Shown piece by piece: positions 15,926-24,732 of a DNA stretch of 64,000 nt (positions are counted from its first letter, which is position 1; each line of letters begins with the position of its first letter). The stretch comes from Bacillota bacterium. GTDB lineage: Bacteria > Bacillota > UBA4882 > UBA8346. Both the position numbers and the translations under genes were made by a program. The notes under the pieces were generated by a model. That model worked only from the letters and a program-made list of their open reading frames with translations, did not search any database and had not been told where the DNA came from. The stretch covers positions 16,675 to 80,674 of the forward strand of contig JAEZJQ010000108.1 of assembly GCA_023436305.1 (NCBI GenBank), written 5' to 3'.

Positions 15926-16450
15926 ATGTTTTGGTTCAACTTACTTGTAAAAATCGTCAAAGTACTCCATTCCGATGAAAGTCCCCAGGCACTGGCCTTC
16001 GGGTTTGCCTTGGGTTCGATTATCGGATTGACGCCTTTATTGTCCGCCCATAATTTAATCATCTTTGTCCTGATTTTGTTGCTCAATGTAAGTATCTCGG
16101 CAGCGCTCTTTGGTATTTTTTTATTTAGCGCTTTCGCCTATTTTTTTGATCCCCTGTTTCATTCCTTCGGATATTTTCTACTGGTCAATCTGGAATTTTT
16201 AAAGCCCCTCTGGACTTATCTTTACAATATTCCGGTAGCGCCTTTATTCCGGTTCAATAACACCGTAGTCCTGGGTAGCCTAATCTCCTCCCTGATTACA
16301 TTCCTGCCGGTTTACTTCGGGTTTCAAAAAGCGGTAAATTTGTATAAGCTCCATTTCCGAGAAAAGGTTGAGAAGTTTAAGATCATCAAAATGATTAAAG
16401 CCAACGGTATCTATCAACTTTATCACAAAATCCGATCAATAGGAGTCTGA
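15926..16450 (+). CDS. TIGR03546/DUF2062-like membrane protein
   Basis: A 174-residue integral membrane protein. It has the DUF2062-like pattern: a short amphipathic N-terminus with SPQALAFGFALGSIIGLTPL, then three or four hydrophobic helices with LIIFVLILLLNVSISAALFG and AYFFDPLFHSFGYFLL, and a basic C-terminal tail. This matches the TIGR03546 family, which is nearly always followed by a TIGR03545 gene, as it is here two bases downstream. A GGGAG site precedes the ATG. Function is unknown; the fixed pairing with an AsmA-like membrane-anchored protein suggests a shared role in envelope biogenesis. Confidence 0.75.
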   Translation: MFWFNLLVKIVKVLHSDESPQALAFGFALGSIIGLTPLLSAHNLIIFVLILLLNVSISAALFGIFLFSAFAYFFDPLFHSFGYFLLVNLEFLKPLWTYLYNIPVAPLFRFNNTVVLGSLISSLITFLPVYFGFQKAVNLYKLHFREKVEKFKIIKMIKANGIYQLYHKIRSIGV

Positions 16451-16452
16451 GG

Positions 16453-18360
16453 ATGCGCTGGAAAGCACTCTATATCGTGATACCCTTCCTATTATTGTTG
16501 GGAATTGGTTACTATTTCTTTTTCGACCGTATTTTGGAAAACAGTATTGAAGGTTCTCTGGAAACGATTATCGGCTCCAAAGTGGAAGTCGATAAACTGC
16601 ATTTCAGCATCACCACGCCTTCCATTTCCATCCGGAGGCTACAAATCGCCAATCCCCGGAACACCTGGCGCAACCTGATTGAAACGGGGGATATGCAGTT
16701 TAAACTTGCCTGGGAACCTCTGTTTTCGGGCAAATTCGTGATTGAAAAAATCGTATTATCCGAATTGATGATGGATACTCCCCGAAAAACGGACGGTAAA
16801 TTAATCCGTCCGCCCTTGCCGGGACCTTTCGGAAAAGCCCAGACCAAATTGAACCAATCCTTTGCCGATATTCCTCTATTGAATAGCAATATTATGCAAG
16901 ATGAAATCAGCCAAAACAAGGATAAATTATTGGCCGGTTATCAATTTCAAACCCATGTGGATGCCGAATCCATCAAAACCCAAATGGCGGAATCCTCCAA
17001 AGCGTGGAATCAAAATTTGGAGAAGCTTCAACAGACCAGACTCAAGCTGGAAACAATTGATCGCCAACTGAAAGAAATTAACGTCAATCATTTGAAAACC
17101 TTACCGGATCTTAACAACGCCCTTTCTTCCATAAACAATCTCAATCAGTCAATCACGGCAATCCGGACGGATATCGACACAACCCGAACTGGACTTCAAA
17201 GTGAATTGAACGCCGTGACCCTTGAGATTAAACAGTTGGCTACCACCGCGGAACAGGATTACCATTCTTTATTGAAATTGGCGAAAATACCCGATTTTAA
17301 AAGCATTAACTTTACCGAAATTTTATTGGGCAAATCCCTGCTCAACCAGTCGGCGCAAGTTATCGATCTGGTGGATAAAATTCAGGTCTTTATCCCACCG
17401 TCCGCCAATAACCCGCCTAAAAAGAAACAGCCCCGGGGCGGCCAGGATATTATCTTTCCAGGCCGGAGGACCTACCCCAATTTTCTGATCAAATATATCG
17501 GAATCTCCGCCCGGGAAAATCAGTCCCCCCGGACCGGCGGTTTTTATGCCCGGGGAACCGCCACCGGAATCACCAGCGATCCGCCTATTTACGGACAGCC
17601 GTTGATGATTAATTTATACGGAAAAGCGGCGGGAAATTTGTATTTAACCTTGCAAGGGAAACTGGATCATATTACGGAACGGATTGATGATAGTTTCAGT
17701 TTGGAGATTGGGAATCTCACCATACCCGATCTGCATATTGGAGAACAACCGTATCTTCCGGAAAGTATCACCGTAGGCAAAACGGCTATCCGTTCCAATT
17801 TGCAGATTGCATCCAATGAGTTCATTCTGGATCTGGCCATTGAAGGCAAAAATGTGGCCTGGAATTTCGGGGCCAACCAGGTGACGGCTACTAGCGGGAC
17901 AACCGGGGATTTAATCAAGGATATTATCCACGAAACGTTGGCCCGTATGGACCAGATAACTATCAACTACCGGCTGTTCGGCCGTGAACACCAACTGGCA
18001 ATGAATATCTCTTCCGAGCTTGATCAATTGTTCAATGAACGGTTGAATCAAGTCATTAATGAAAAGTTTGCCAAATTGAAACAAGAGATCCAAACCCAAG
18101 TGGAGCAACAATTACGGGAGAAACAACGCGAACTGGAAAAAATCAGGGACGACTATCAGCAGCAATTGACCGCCAAGGTTCAAGAATTACAAACCCTGAT
18201 CGAACAGGAAAGAAAAACTGCGGAAGCTCAAACAAAAGCTCTGGAACAGCGAATCAAGAATGAATTAAGCCAAAAATTAAACAAAGAAACGGATAAAACC
18301 AAAAAGGATTTGGAGGATCAACTAAACAAACTCAAAAGCCAACTCCCCAAAACCCTATAA
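16453..18360 (+). CDS. TIGR03545-family envelope protein, AsmA-like start and coiled-coil end
   Basis: A 635-residue protein with one N-terminal membrane helix (about residues 6-24) and the rest outside the cytoplasm. Residues 28-110 resemble the AsmA/DUF748 opening (SLETIIGSKVEVDKLHFSI, then LIETGDMQFKLAWEPLF and IEKIVLSEL). The middle has a Pro/Lys-rich linker near 315-325 and a beta-rich domain. Residues about 530-630 are a strongly charged coiled coil of Gln, Glu, Lys and Leu. It belongs with the upstream TIGR03546 protein; the two start codons are two bases apart. AsmA-like proteins are associated with lipid handling between membranes in diderms, so this may be further evidence for an outer membrane. 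That inference is moderate. Confidence 0.7.
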   Translation: MRWKALYIVIPFLLLLGIGYYFFFDRILENSIEGSLETIIGSKVEVDKLHFSITTPSISIRRLQIANPRNTWRNLIETGDMQFKLAWEPLFSGKFVIEKIVLSELMMDTPRKTDGKLIRPPLPGPFGKAQTKLNQSFADIPLLNSNIMQDEISQNKDKLLAGYQFQTHVDAESIKTQMAESSKAWNQNLEKLQQTRLKLETIDRQLKEINVNHLKTLPDLNNALSSINNLNQSITAIRTDIDTTRTGLQSELNAVTLEIKQLATTAEQDYHSLLKLAKIPDFKSINFTEILLGKSLLNQSAQVIDLVDKIQVFIPPSANNPPKKKQPRGGQDIIFPGRRTYPNFLIKYIGISARENQSPRTGGFYARGTATGITSDPPIYGQPLMINLYGKAAGNLYLTLQGKLDHITERIDDSFSLEIGNLTIPDLHIGEQPYLPESITVGKTAIRSNLQIASNEFILDLAIEGKNVAWNFGANQVTATSGTTGDLIKDIIHETLARMDQITINYRLFGREHQLAMNISSELDQLFNERLNQVINEKFAKLKQEIQTQVEQQLREKQRELEKIRDDYQQQLTAKVQELQTLIEQERKTAEAQTKALEQRIKNELSQKLNKETDKTKKDLEDQLNKLKSQLPKTL

Positions 18361-18410
18361 TAGTTTTTGACTTGCAACTGTTATACCCAATTTGTTTCCC
18401 GGCGCGGCCT

Positions 18411-19190
18411 TTATTTTTCCAGGCTCCGCCGTTGTTTTTCGTTCCGGGAATGTTCAGCCGGCCATAACTCGAAGGGACGCCCTTCCCGGATTGCCGCCGC
18501 TAAGTTGTTAAAGACTCTTTTGTCATGGCGGCAGAGATTACGGATTAATTCTTTGGTCTCAGCCCGTTTGGTCAATCCATCGGCCGGGCAAGGGCTGGGA
18601 ACCGGTTGAAAATTAGTAATTTGAATGGCTTTTTTAAGTTCTGTCTCCCTGAAATAAACCAAAGGACGGATTACCGCCAGGCCAGCCCGATCAAGTTCGG
18701 TACGGGGCAGGAAAGTTTTAATCTGTCCCGAAAAGATCACACTCATCAAAAAAGTCTCCACCGCATCATCATGGTGGTGGGCCAGAGCCACTACATTATA
18801 TCCCTCTTCTCCGGCAATCCGGTTCATAGCGCCGCGGCGTAAAAAAGAACAAGTGGCGCACGGCCCTTCCGGATTGTTATCCCCAAACACGTACTTGGCA
18901 ATCGCGGTTTTTGCTATCCTAAGTGGTACACTTAAGCTCGCGCAATATTCTTGCAGCGGTAACGGGTCAAGCGGTGTTGCAAAACCCAGATCAATGGTGA
19001 GCGCCCCTAGCTGAAAAGGGATGATATTATGCTTTTGTAAAATTGATAAAGCATATAAAAGAAATGAGCTGTCCTTACCGCCGGAAAACCCCACTAAAAC
19101 CCGGTCACCGGGCCGGATTAGATCAAATTCACGGATGGCGCGAAGTAATTTTTGGGTATGAGTTTTAGGCAGACTCAAGCGGGAATGCAT
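18411..19190 (-). CDS. TtcA-like PP-loop tRNA thiolase / ATP-pyrophosphatase
   Basis: A 259-residue member of the TtcA/TtuA branch of N-type ATP pyrophosphatases. The PP-loop is SGGKDS (36-41). A central CATC pair, probably redox-active or iron-sulfur-binding, follows at about residue 113, and ALAHHHDDAVET and a PCPADG motif near 200 also match. TtcA 2-thiolates cytidine 32 of tRNA; related enzymes act at other positions. The sequence cannot separate these. It stands alone, leftward, between a rightward pair and mbl, with long spacers on both sides. No terminator is obvious. Confidence 0.85.
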   Translation of the reverse strand: MHSRLSLPKTHTQKLLRAIREFDLIRPGDRVLVGFSGGKDSSFLLYALSILQKHNIIPFQLGALTIDLGFATPLDPLPLQEYCASLSVPLRIAKTAIAKYVFGDNNPEGPCATCSFLRRGAMNRIAGEEGYNVVALAHHHDDAVETFLMSVIFSGQIKTFLPRTELDRAGLAVIRPLVYFRETELKKAIQITNFQPVPSPCPADGLTKRAETKELIRNLCRHDKRVFNNLAAAIREGRPFELWPAEHSRNEKQRRSLEK

Positions 19191-19379
19191 GATGGAACCT
19201 CCGTTTATTAAAAAAAGTTGGTGAGTGATTCAGTTTCGAGTTATGATTTTATAAATCAATCTTTGATAGCCTATTTCATAATTGGGTAGTTTTATCGCTG
19301 AAAAAAGAAATACCGCTTTAGTCAGCGGCTATGGTTGTTAATATTAAATTCAAATAAGTATATGAAGTCATTCAAATAA

Positions 19380-20414
19380 TTACATCGACCGGCTACCGAC
19401 GATGAGGCTGTTGCGGATGGAGTCGAAGCTTTCATTCTCCAGGATCTTCCCGGTTCCTAAAGCCACACAGGACAATGGATCTTCGGCCAAATGAATCGGA
19501 ATTCCGGTTTCCTCGGATAATAACCGGGTAAAACCATGCAATAAAGAGCCACCACCGGTAAGTACGATTCCTTTATCAACAATATCCGAGGCCAGTTCGG
19601 GCGGGGTCCGTTCCAAAACCGACTTGATGCCGTCAATAATTGTGGTTATCGGTTCCGATAACGCCTGGAAGGTATCAGTGGAGGTAAATTTGATGGTGCG
19701 TGGCAGGCCGGTTACCAAATCACGGCCCCTGATCTCCATGGATTTTCCCTCGCCCTCGGGATACGCGGAACCGATTTGAATCTTAATATCCTCGGCGGTC
19801 CGTTCCCCAACCATCATATTATACATTTTTTTAATGTACCGGATGATGGCTTCGTCGAACTTGTCCCCACCAACCCGTAACGATTCACTGACCACAATGC
19901 CTCCCAGAGAAATGATGGCAACATCCGTGGTTCCGCCCCCGATATCCACCACCATGTTACCACTGGCTTCGGTAATGTTTAATCCTGCTCCGATAGCCGC
20001 CGCCATCGGTTCTTCTATCAAATAAGTTCTTTTAGCTCCGGCTTGCATGGCCGCTTCAAGAACCGCCCTTTTTTCAACACTGGTAACTCCCGAGGGAACA
20101 CAGGCAACCACCTGCGGACGGAATAATCGTGGTTTGGGACAAACTCTTTCGATAAAATACTTCAACATGGTTTCCGTAACGTCGTAATCAGCGATAACCC
20201 CGTCTTTTAAGGGTCTTATCGCCACAATGTTACCGGGAGTACGGCCGATCATCTGGCGTGCTTCCTCGCCAACCGCCAGAATTTTATTATTGTCTTTTTG
20301 TAAGGCCACGACCGAAGGCTCCCGGATTACAATGCCGCGTTTCTTCACATAAACCAGCACACTTGCAGTTCCCAAATCAATTCCAATATCCGTTACTAAA
20401 TTCCGCCAGTTCAA
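19380..20414 (-). CDS. mbl: MreB/Mbl rod-shape actin homologue
   Basis: A bacterial actin that directs lateral wall synthesis. The 344-residue product has phosphate-1 motif DIGIDLGTASVLVY, phosphate-2 VVDIGGGTTDVAIISLGG, and adenosine motif GIVLTGGGSLLHG, all intact. The start is set at TTG 20414 because a GGGGGGC site lies just upstream and the protein then starts like other Mbl proteins; a TTG five codons earlier is possible. It directly follows spoIIID, which is the usual neighbour of mbl in spore-formers, so the name mbl is preferred over mreB. The four-gene block spoIID-spoIIQ-spoIIID-mbl is conserved synteny. Confidence 0.93.
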   Translation of the reverse strand: MNWRNLVTDIGIDLGTASVLVYVKKRGIVIREPSVVALQKDNNKILAVGEEARQMIGRTPGNIVAIRPLKDGVIADYDVTETMLKYFIERVCPKPRLFRPQVVACVPSGVTSVEKRAVLEAAMQAGAKRTYLIEEPMAAAIGAGLNITEASGNMVVDIGGGTTDVAIISLGGIVVSESLRVGGDKFDEAIIRYIKKMYNMMVGERTAEDIKIQIGSAYPEGEGKSMEIRGRDLVTGLPRTIKFTSTDTFQALSEPITTIIDGIKSVLERTPPELASDIVDKGIVLTGGGSLLHGFTRLLSEETGIPIHLAEDPLSCVALGTGKILENESFDSIRNSLIVGSRSM

Positions 20415-20480
20415 GCCGCTGCCCCCCAATCATCGGGTGCATTTTCAATGCATCCACGATGCTTATATATCATTTAACCT

Positions 20481-20774
20481 CTATGTTCTACGTTTTTTTG
20501 GAATATCCTCCTTTTTAAATGTGATTTCTCTGATCTGATACTTCTTTTTCGTAGCCTCGCCCCCCCTGATATGTCGCTCTGCTTTATTGATCTGCAAGAT
20601 TTGTTTTACTTCCCGGTAGAGACCCCGGTTAATATCCGGCAATCGCTCAGTTACATCTTTATGTACGGTGCTTTTACTAACTCCGAAATATTTGGCCGCT
20701 TGTCTGACAGTAGCCTTTCGTTCCGCGATATAGTAACTTAAATCCAACACCCGCTTTTGGATATAATCCTTCAA
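20481..20774 (-). CDS. spoIIID: Sporulation transcription factor SpoIIID
   Basis: SpoIIID is the mother-cell DNA-binding regulator acting after sigma-E during sporulation. The 97-residue product matches in length and sequence: YIQKRVLDLSYYIAERKATVRQAAKYFGVSKSTVHKDVTERLPDIN carries the helix-turn-helix, followed by IRGGEATKKKYQ. It starts at TTG 20774 behind a GGGGG site. The last dozen residues (KKEDIPKKRRT) are a basic extension. It is followed by mbl, 66 bp downstream, as in Bacillus and Clostridium. Its presence with SpoIID and SpoIIQ is strong evidence that the organism sporulates. Confidence 0.96.
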   Translation of the reverse strand: MKDYIQKRVLDLSYYIAERKATVRQAAKYFGVSKSTVHKDVTERLPDINRGLYREVKQILQINKAERHIRGGEATKKKYQIREITFKKEDIPKKRRT

Positions 20775-21014
20775 TCCCCCCGCCCCCCGGACTTTTTATT
20801 AAATGTATATGGCTTGGGCAGTAGGAATATGTGACTAGGATTGGCCAGGATTTTTTGGATTTACAGGATTTGTAGGATTAAATTGAGGTTGTAGATTCGA
20901 CAGAATTTTAAGATATTAAATTTTATAGGATTTCTCCATCTGAAAATTTTTTTAGCCTTATCCATCCTTTAATCCCATAAATCATGATCAATCCCTTTAT
21001 CCTTTATTTAATAA

Positions 21015-21749
21015 TCATAGGCCCTCGATAATATTTTGAGGATCAACCGGTTTCCGGTGGTGGTATATTCCAAAATGAAAGCCGGGAACTTTCGAGTGTG
21101 TTCCGGCGGTACTACTGGCGCCGATAATCACTCCTTTGATGACTTTTTGGCCATCTTGAACTTGAATATTCGATAAATCAGCGTAAACACTCTCCCATCC
21201 GTTACCGTGGTCAAGCGTGACGGAAAAGAGGCCCCCGGTGGCCTTTTCAATCTTGATAACCGTTCCGGCGGCGGCGGCCATTACATTCCCGCCTGCCGGC
21301 ATGTTGATATCAACTCCTGGATGAAGCCGCCAACTTTTTTGAAAGCCTGTCCACTCAAACCCTTGAACAACTTGTCCCAATGCCGGGCGGCTAAAACTAT
21401 GAACGTCGAAAGCCGGTTCCGGTTTCTTCCTTTGTTCAACTTGGAGTTGTTGTTTCAAACGCTTTAATTCGTGCCGCAGGGTTGCCACCGTGGAACTTTT
21501 ATCGGTCTGACGCTCTTGTTTGGCCCTCCATTGGGAAATCTTTTGCAAGCCGTGACTTGGACCCCACAAATACACTCCCAGGCCAAACGCCAGCAAATAA
21601 ACAACCCAATATTTGGGAATTAAATATGGTTTAACATTATCAATCAGTTTTTTCCCCTGCTGTTTTACCCATGAATTAATTTTTATCCAATGAATCGCTG
21701 AAAATAACCTCTCCGGCTGTTTTTTGGACCTCTTCGGCAAATCAATCAC
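21015..21749 (-). CDS. spoIIQ: SpoIIQ-like M23 domain sporulation protein
   Basis: A 244-residue bitopic membrane protein with a cytoplasmic N-terminus, one membrane helix (about 47-63), a coiled linker and a C-terminal LytM/M23 domain. SpoIIQ is made in the forespore and binds mother-cell SpoIIIAH to form the engulfment channel. M23 zinc ligands are present: the HPGVD motif near residue 148 and the second His of the usual HxH motif. That motif, however, reads GFHF instead of HLHF, so the catalytic His is replaced by Gly. It may therefore bind zinc without cutting peptidoglycan. It lies between spoIID and spoIIID, its normal place. Confidence 0.88.
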   Translation of the reverse strand: MIDLPKRSKKQPERLFSAIHWIKINSWVKQQGKKLIDNVKPYLIPKYWVVYLLAFGLGVYLWGPSHGLQKISQWRAKQERQTDKSSTVATLRHELKRLKQQLQVEQRKKPEPAFDVHSFSRPALGQVVQGFEWTGFQKSWRLHPGVDINMPAGGNVMAAAAGTVIKIEKATGGLFSVTLDHGNGWESVYADLSNIQVQDGQKVIKGVIIGASSTAGTHSKVPGFHFGIYHHRKPVDPQNIIEGL

Positions 21750-21874
21750 CTCATTTTGTTTCCAATTGATAGGTATAGCTTTTCTTTAATATGAAAAATT
21801 ATCCATAAAAGATTAATTCCATTAATTACCCTGGCACGACATGGTTGGCCTCAAAACCACCCGTGAAAATAAAC

Positions 21875-22879
21875 CTATTTTTGTGTTAATTTATATCTTA
21901 TTTTATGAAACCGAACCCCCCGGTAATAATGTTGTAAAATACGGTGATAATCCCATCCCTGCTTGGCCATGCCATTGGCCCCATATTGGCACATACCCAC
22001 ACCATGCCCGTATCCGAGCACCGTGAAATAAATACCGGAACGTTTCATTTTCCAGGTAAAACAGGTTGAATTTAAGGCGGCCATTTTCCGAAACTCTTCC
22101 CCACGCAAGTATTGTTTCCCCAAAGACATCCAGAGAACCCGGCCCGTCCTGGAGCGGCGCACCACTTTCATTGTTTGAAGCACCGCTTCCGGTGTTTTCA
22201 AACGGCGGCTTAATTCTTGCCAGGTAAACCCGATCTTTTGGGAATAGCGGGCCGAATCCTGATCAAAACCGCAACTCTCGCTTTGGAGATAGGGCGAATC
22301 CTGATTCCATATCTCACCGGCCGCCGTGGTTCCCACCCCGCAAGTGGAGTGAAATACCGCGTCAATCGGAATATTATTATATGTAATAATTTCTCCGGAG
22401 GTTTCCATAACCGCCTCGCGAATCTTTCTATAATACCGTTGAAAATTTCGCGGGCCCCACTTCCGTTTCAAACCGGTATCTGCCAGCCAGGCTTGACTTT
22501 CCCCCGGATCATCACAAAAATCCGCTTCTGGATTAACCCGGCAGCCCCGGCCGCCAAACCTTTTTAACCGCTTAATGGATAAAGTGCGCGCCGCCACCGC
22601 TTGCGCTTTTAAAGCTTCCCAGTGAAACTCGGCTGGCATTTCAGCTGCCACCACCCCAACAAGATACTCTTCCAGATCCAGCCGTTGAATTCTTCCCTCA
22701 TGATGAACAAACAAGCGCACCGGAATATAAATGGAACGCTTGGGAGAGACTGCCAAATTTCTTTTCATCAAAAGCACCGGGACCAGTACCATGAGAATAA
22801 ATATTAAAAACCAGATTAGACCATTGCGCTCACTCAAAATCAAATCCCCCGCATTTCGAATGACCATCACCGGACTCAT
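21875..22879 (-). CDS. spoIID: SpoIID lytic transglycosylase
   Basis: SpoIID cleaves glycan strands during forespore engulfment. The 334-residue protein has a membrane helix at about 21-38 and an extracytoplasmic SpoIID domain: GRIQRLDLEEYLVGVVAAEMPAEFHWEALKAQAVAARTLS with the catalytic Glu in AAEMPAEF, a Cys-containing segment CRVNPEADFCDD, DAVFHSTCGVGTTAAGEIW, and the terminal VLGYGHGVGMCQYGANGMAKQG signature. It is the first gene of the spoIID-spoIIQ-spoIIID-mbl block. The exact start is uncertain because several methionines lie in the N-terminal 40 residues. Confidence 0.95.
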   Translation of the reverse strand: MSPVMVIRNAGDLILSERNGLIWFLIFILMVLVPVLLMKRNLAVSPKRSIYIPVRLFVHHEGRIQRLDLEEYLVGVVAAEMPAEFHWEALKAQAVAARTLSIKRLKRFGGRGCRVNPEADFCDDPGESQAWLADTGLKRKWGPRNFQRYYRKIREAVMETSGEIITYNNIPIDAVFHSTCGVGTTAAGEIWNQDSPYLQSESCGFDQDSARYSQKIGFTWQELSRRLKTPEAVLQTMKVVRRSRTGRVLWMSLGKQYLRGEEFRKMAALNSTCFTWKMKRSGIYFTVLGYGHGVGMCQYGANGMAKQGWDYHRILQHYYRGVRFHKIRYKLTQK

Positions 22880-23279
22880 TGAATACCGCTCTACTCAAGA
22901 AATATATCATCGAAAGAACTTTATGATATGTTTCTTTGATAATCGATAATAATTTCACCATATGCCAAACTATCGGGAAAGATGACTCTAAAAAGCAACG
23001 AATAAAATTGTCAATCTGGAAGGAATTTACCCCTGAAGAAATAATTTATTAAAAGATACACCCGTCAAATCAATCAATTGGGATTTACGCTGGATATTTG
23101 CGATGTACGGTAATAATAATTAAGGTTTTATTCAATTCAGCCGATGAAAAAAATATCATATGGTTGTGGAGCTTCGTTTCGGAATTATTCCCCAAGTTTG
23201 CTTCACACAACAACCTTAGGAAAGAAAATGATTATTTCTTTGTTCCCCGCGTATGCATCAAGTGGAAGGACTGATTGAA
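22880..23279. other. Spacer between divergent spoIID and the polyferredoxin region
   Basis: About 400 bp, AT-rich, with no long open frame, RNA motif or strong hairpin that I can see. It should hold the spoIID promoter (probably sigma-E) and promoters for the rightward genes. No confident box could be assigned. Confidence 0.4.
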
Positions 23280-23396
23280 ATGTCTACGTATGAACAAGTA
23301 AGTCCGGAATTGATCATGAATGTCCTGGGAAAAGATTATTTTTTAGCCAAGAAGAAACAACAACCACCGCGTCAAAAAAAACGCCGGCGGCCATGA
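23280..23396 (+). CDS. Small basic protein of 38 residues
   Basis: An ATG at 23280 follows a GGAAGGA site by eight bases and opens a 38-codon frame. The product starts MSTYEQVSPELIMNVLGKDYF and ends in a very basic tail (KKKQQPPRQKKRRRP), suggesting nucleic-acid or membrane-surface binding. It is not a family I recognise. It lies 80 bp before the polyferredoxin gene on the same strand. It could be a small real gene or chance; the ribosome site and sensible composition favour a gene, weakly. Confidence 0.4.
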   Translation: MSTYEQVSPELIMNVLGKDYFLAKKKQQPPRQKKRRRP

Positions 23397-23475
23397 TGAT
23401 GTTTATATCACGGGAAATTTTCTTCAAGCGATTGGTGGTTCGATAGTTTCTAAATATTTTTTGGGGTGATTTTTT

Positions 23476-24732
23476 ATGACAAAAATTCGATTATCGGTAA
23501 TGTCTCTAATCCTTATAACCTTAATGATTATTACGATATTTCCCGTTAGCGCGGCAAAAACCGTTGGTTCCCTTGCGCCTGGTTTAATTGCCACGGAACC
23601 GGACGTTATAGTTCCCGCCGATCCTGAAACGGAAACCAGTGATGCCGGCCCTATCTCCGCTCCGTCCACAAATAATTCCGGAGCCACAACGGCAAACGGC
23701 CCGCTAGCTTCACCAAGACCCCCGGGATCAAATAATAGAACCCAAGCAACCGCCACACCGGCGGTGGGGATCACCGAAAATGTGATTCCCCAAAACCAGG
23801 ACACATTACATAATCAGGAACGGCAATCATCCAAAAATAACCCCAGTTTCAAAACATGGCTCAGTCAATATACGATACAGGACTTTTTCGCTTTGAAAGA
23901 TCGATTTTGGGCCGGCATCCCATTCTATGCCGGTTTTTGGGCCCTTATTTTTGGTTTGGCCGTTGTGTTTTATCTCTTTAAATGGAAACATCTCCGGCAA
24001 CCTTTGTTGTTCTTGAGCGCCATATTTTTTGGGTTCTTTTTGGGCGGAGTACCGAATCCCATTAATGGAATTTTTGAAGTTTTGGCGAACCATCAAGTGC
24101 TGCTGAATATTGGTCTCATTCTACTTCCGTTGGGATTATCGTTTATCTGGGGAAGATTCTACTGCGGCTGGATTTGTCCGTTAGGAGCGATTCAGGAGTT
24201 TTTGAACCCGGCCCCCGAAGGCCGCAGCTTACCGCAACCACTGGACCGGGTTCTCAAATATCTAAAATATATCCTGCTTGCCGTGTTCGGGTATCTATCC
24301 TGGTACTCCACGCATAATTTATGGCTAAAATATGATCCTTCCCAAACCTTGTTTACTTTTAACGGTTCTTTCACTGCCATCATTATTTTGATTTCCATTT
24401 TATTGATATCGATCTGGGTATCGCGCCCGTTTTGCCGGTATCTGTGTCCGTTAGGGGCGATACTTGCAATTACTTCAAGATTAGCACCGTTTAAAATGAG
24501 GGCGGATGCTAAAAAATGCATGGTTTGCGGGAAATGCCGCACCGGCGAATGCCCCATGGATGCCGTCTCGGCCTTCAATCCCGAAATTGATTTACCCAAT
24601 ATTGATAATGCAGAGTGCATTAAATGCTCACGCTGCCAGAAAAACTGCCGGAATTCCGCATTACGGGTGACCGGATTTCAGATCGACCATATTTATTCCC
24701 CTAACGACAAGCCCACTGGAAATTATGATTAA
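23476..24732 (+). CDS. Membrane polyferredoxin (NapH/CcoG-like 4Fe-4S protein)
   Basis: A 418-residue membrane protein. It begins with a signal-like helix and a Pro/Thr/Asn-rich extracytoplasmic stretch of about 90 residues. Four or five membrane helices follow, with two CxxxCP motifs in loops (YCGWICPLGAIQEF and FCRYLCPLGAI), typical of the NapH/NosR/RnfC-linked family. A C-terminal pair of 4Fe-4S clusters (CMVCGKCRTGECP and CIKCSRCQKNCRN) completes it. It likely moves electrons between membrane carriers and a redox partner. The partner is unknown. The stop overlaps the start of the CCA-adding enzyme gene, so the two are translationally coupled although functionally unrelated. Confidence 0.85.
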   Translation: MTKIRLSVMSLILITLMIITIFPVSAAKTVGSLAPGLIATEPDVIVPADPETETSDAGPISAPSTNNSGATTANGPLASPRPPGSNNRTQATATPAVGITENVIPQNQDTLHNQERQSSKNNPSFKTWLSQYTIQDFFALKDRFWAGIPFYAGFWALIFGLAVVFYLFKWKHLRQPLLFLSAIFFGFFLGGVPNPINGIFEVLANHQVLLNIGLILLPLGLSFIWGRFYCGWICPLGAIQEFLNPAPEGRSLPQPLDRVLKYLKYILLAVFGYLSWYSTHNLWLKYDPSQTLFTFNGSFTAIIILISILLISIWVSRPFCRYLCPLGAILAITSRLAPFKMRADAKKCMVCGKCRTGECPMDAVSAFNPEIDLPNIDNAECIKCSRCQKNCRNSALRVTGFQIDHIYSPNDKPTGNYD

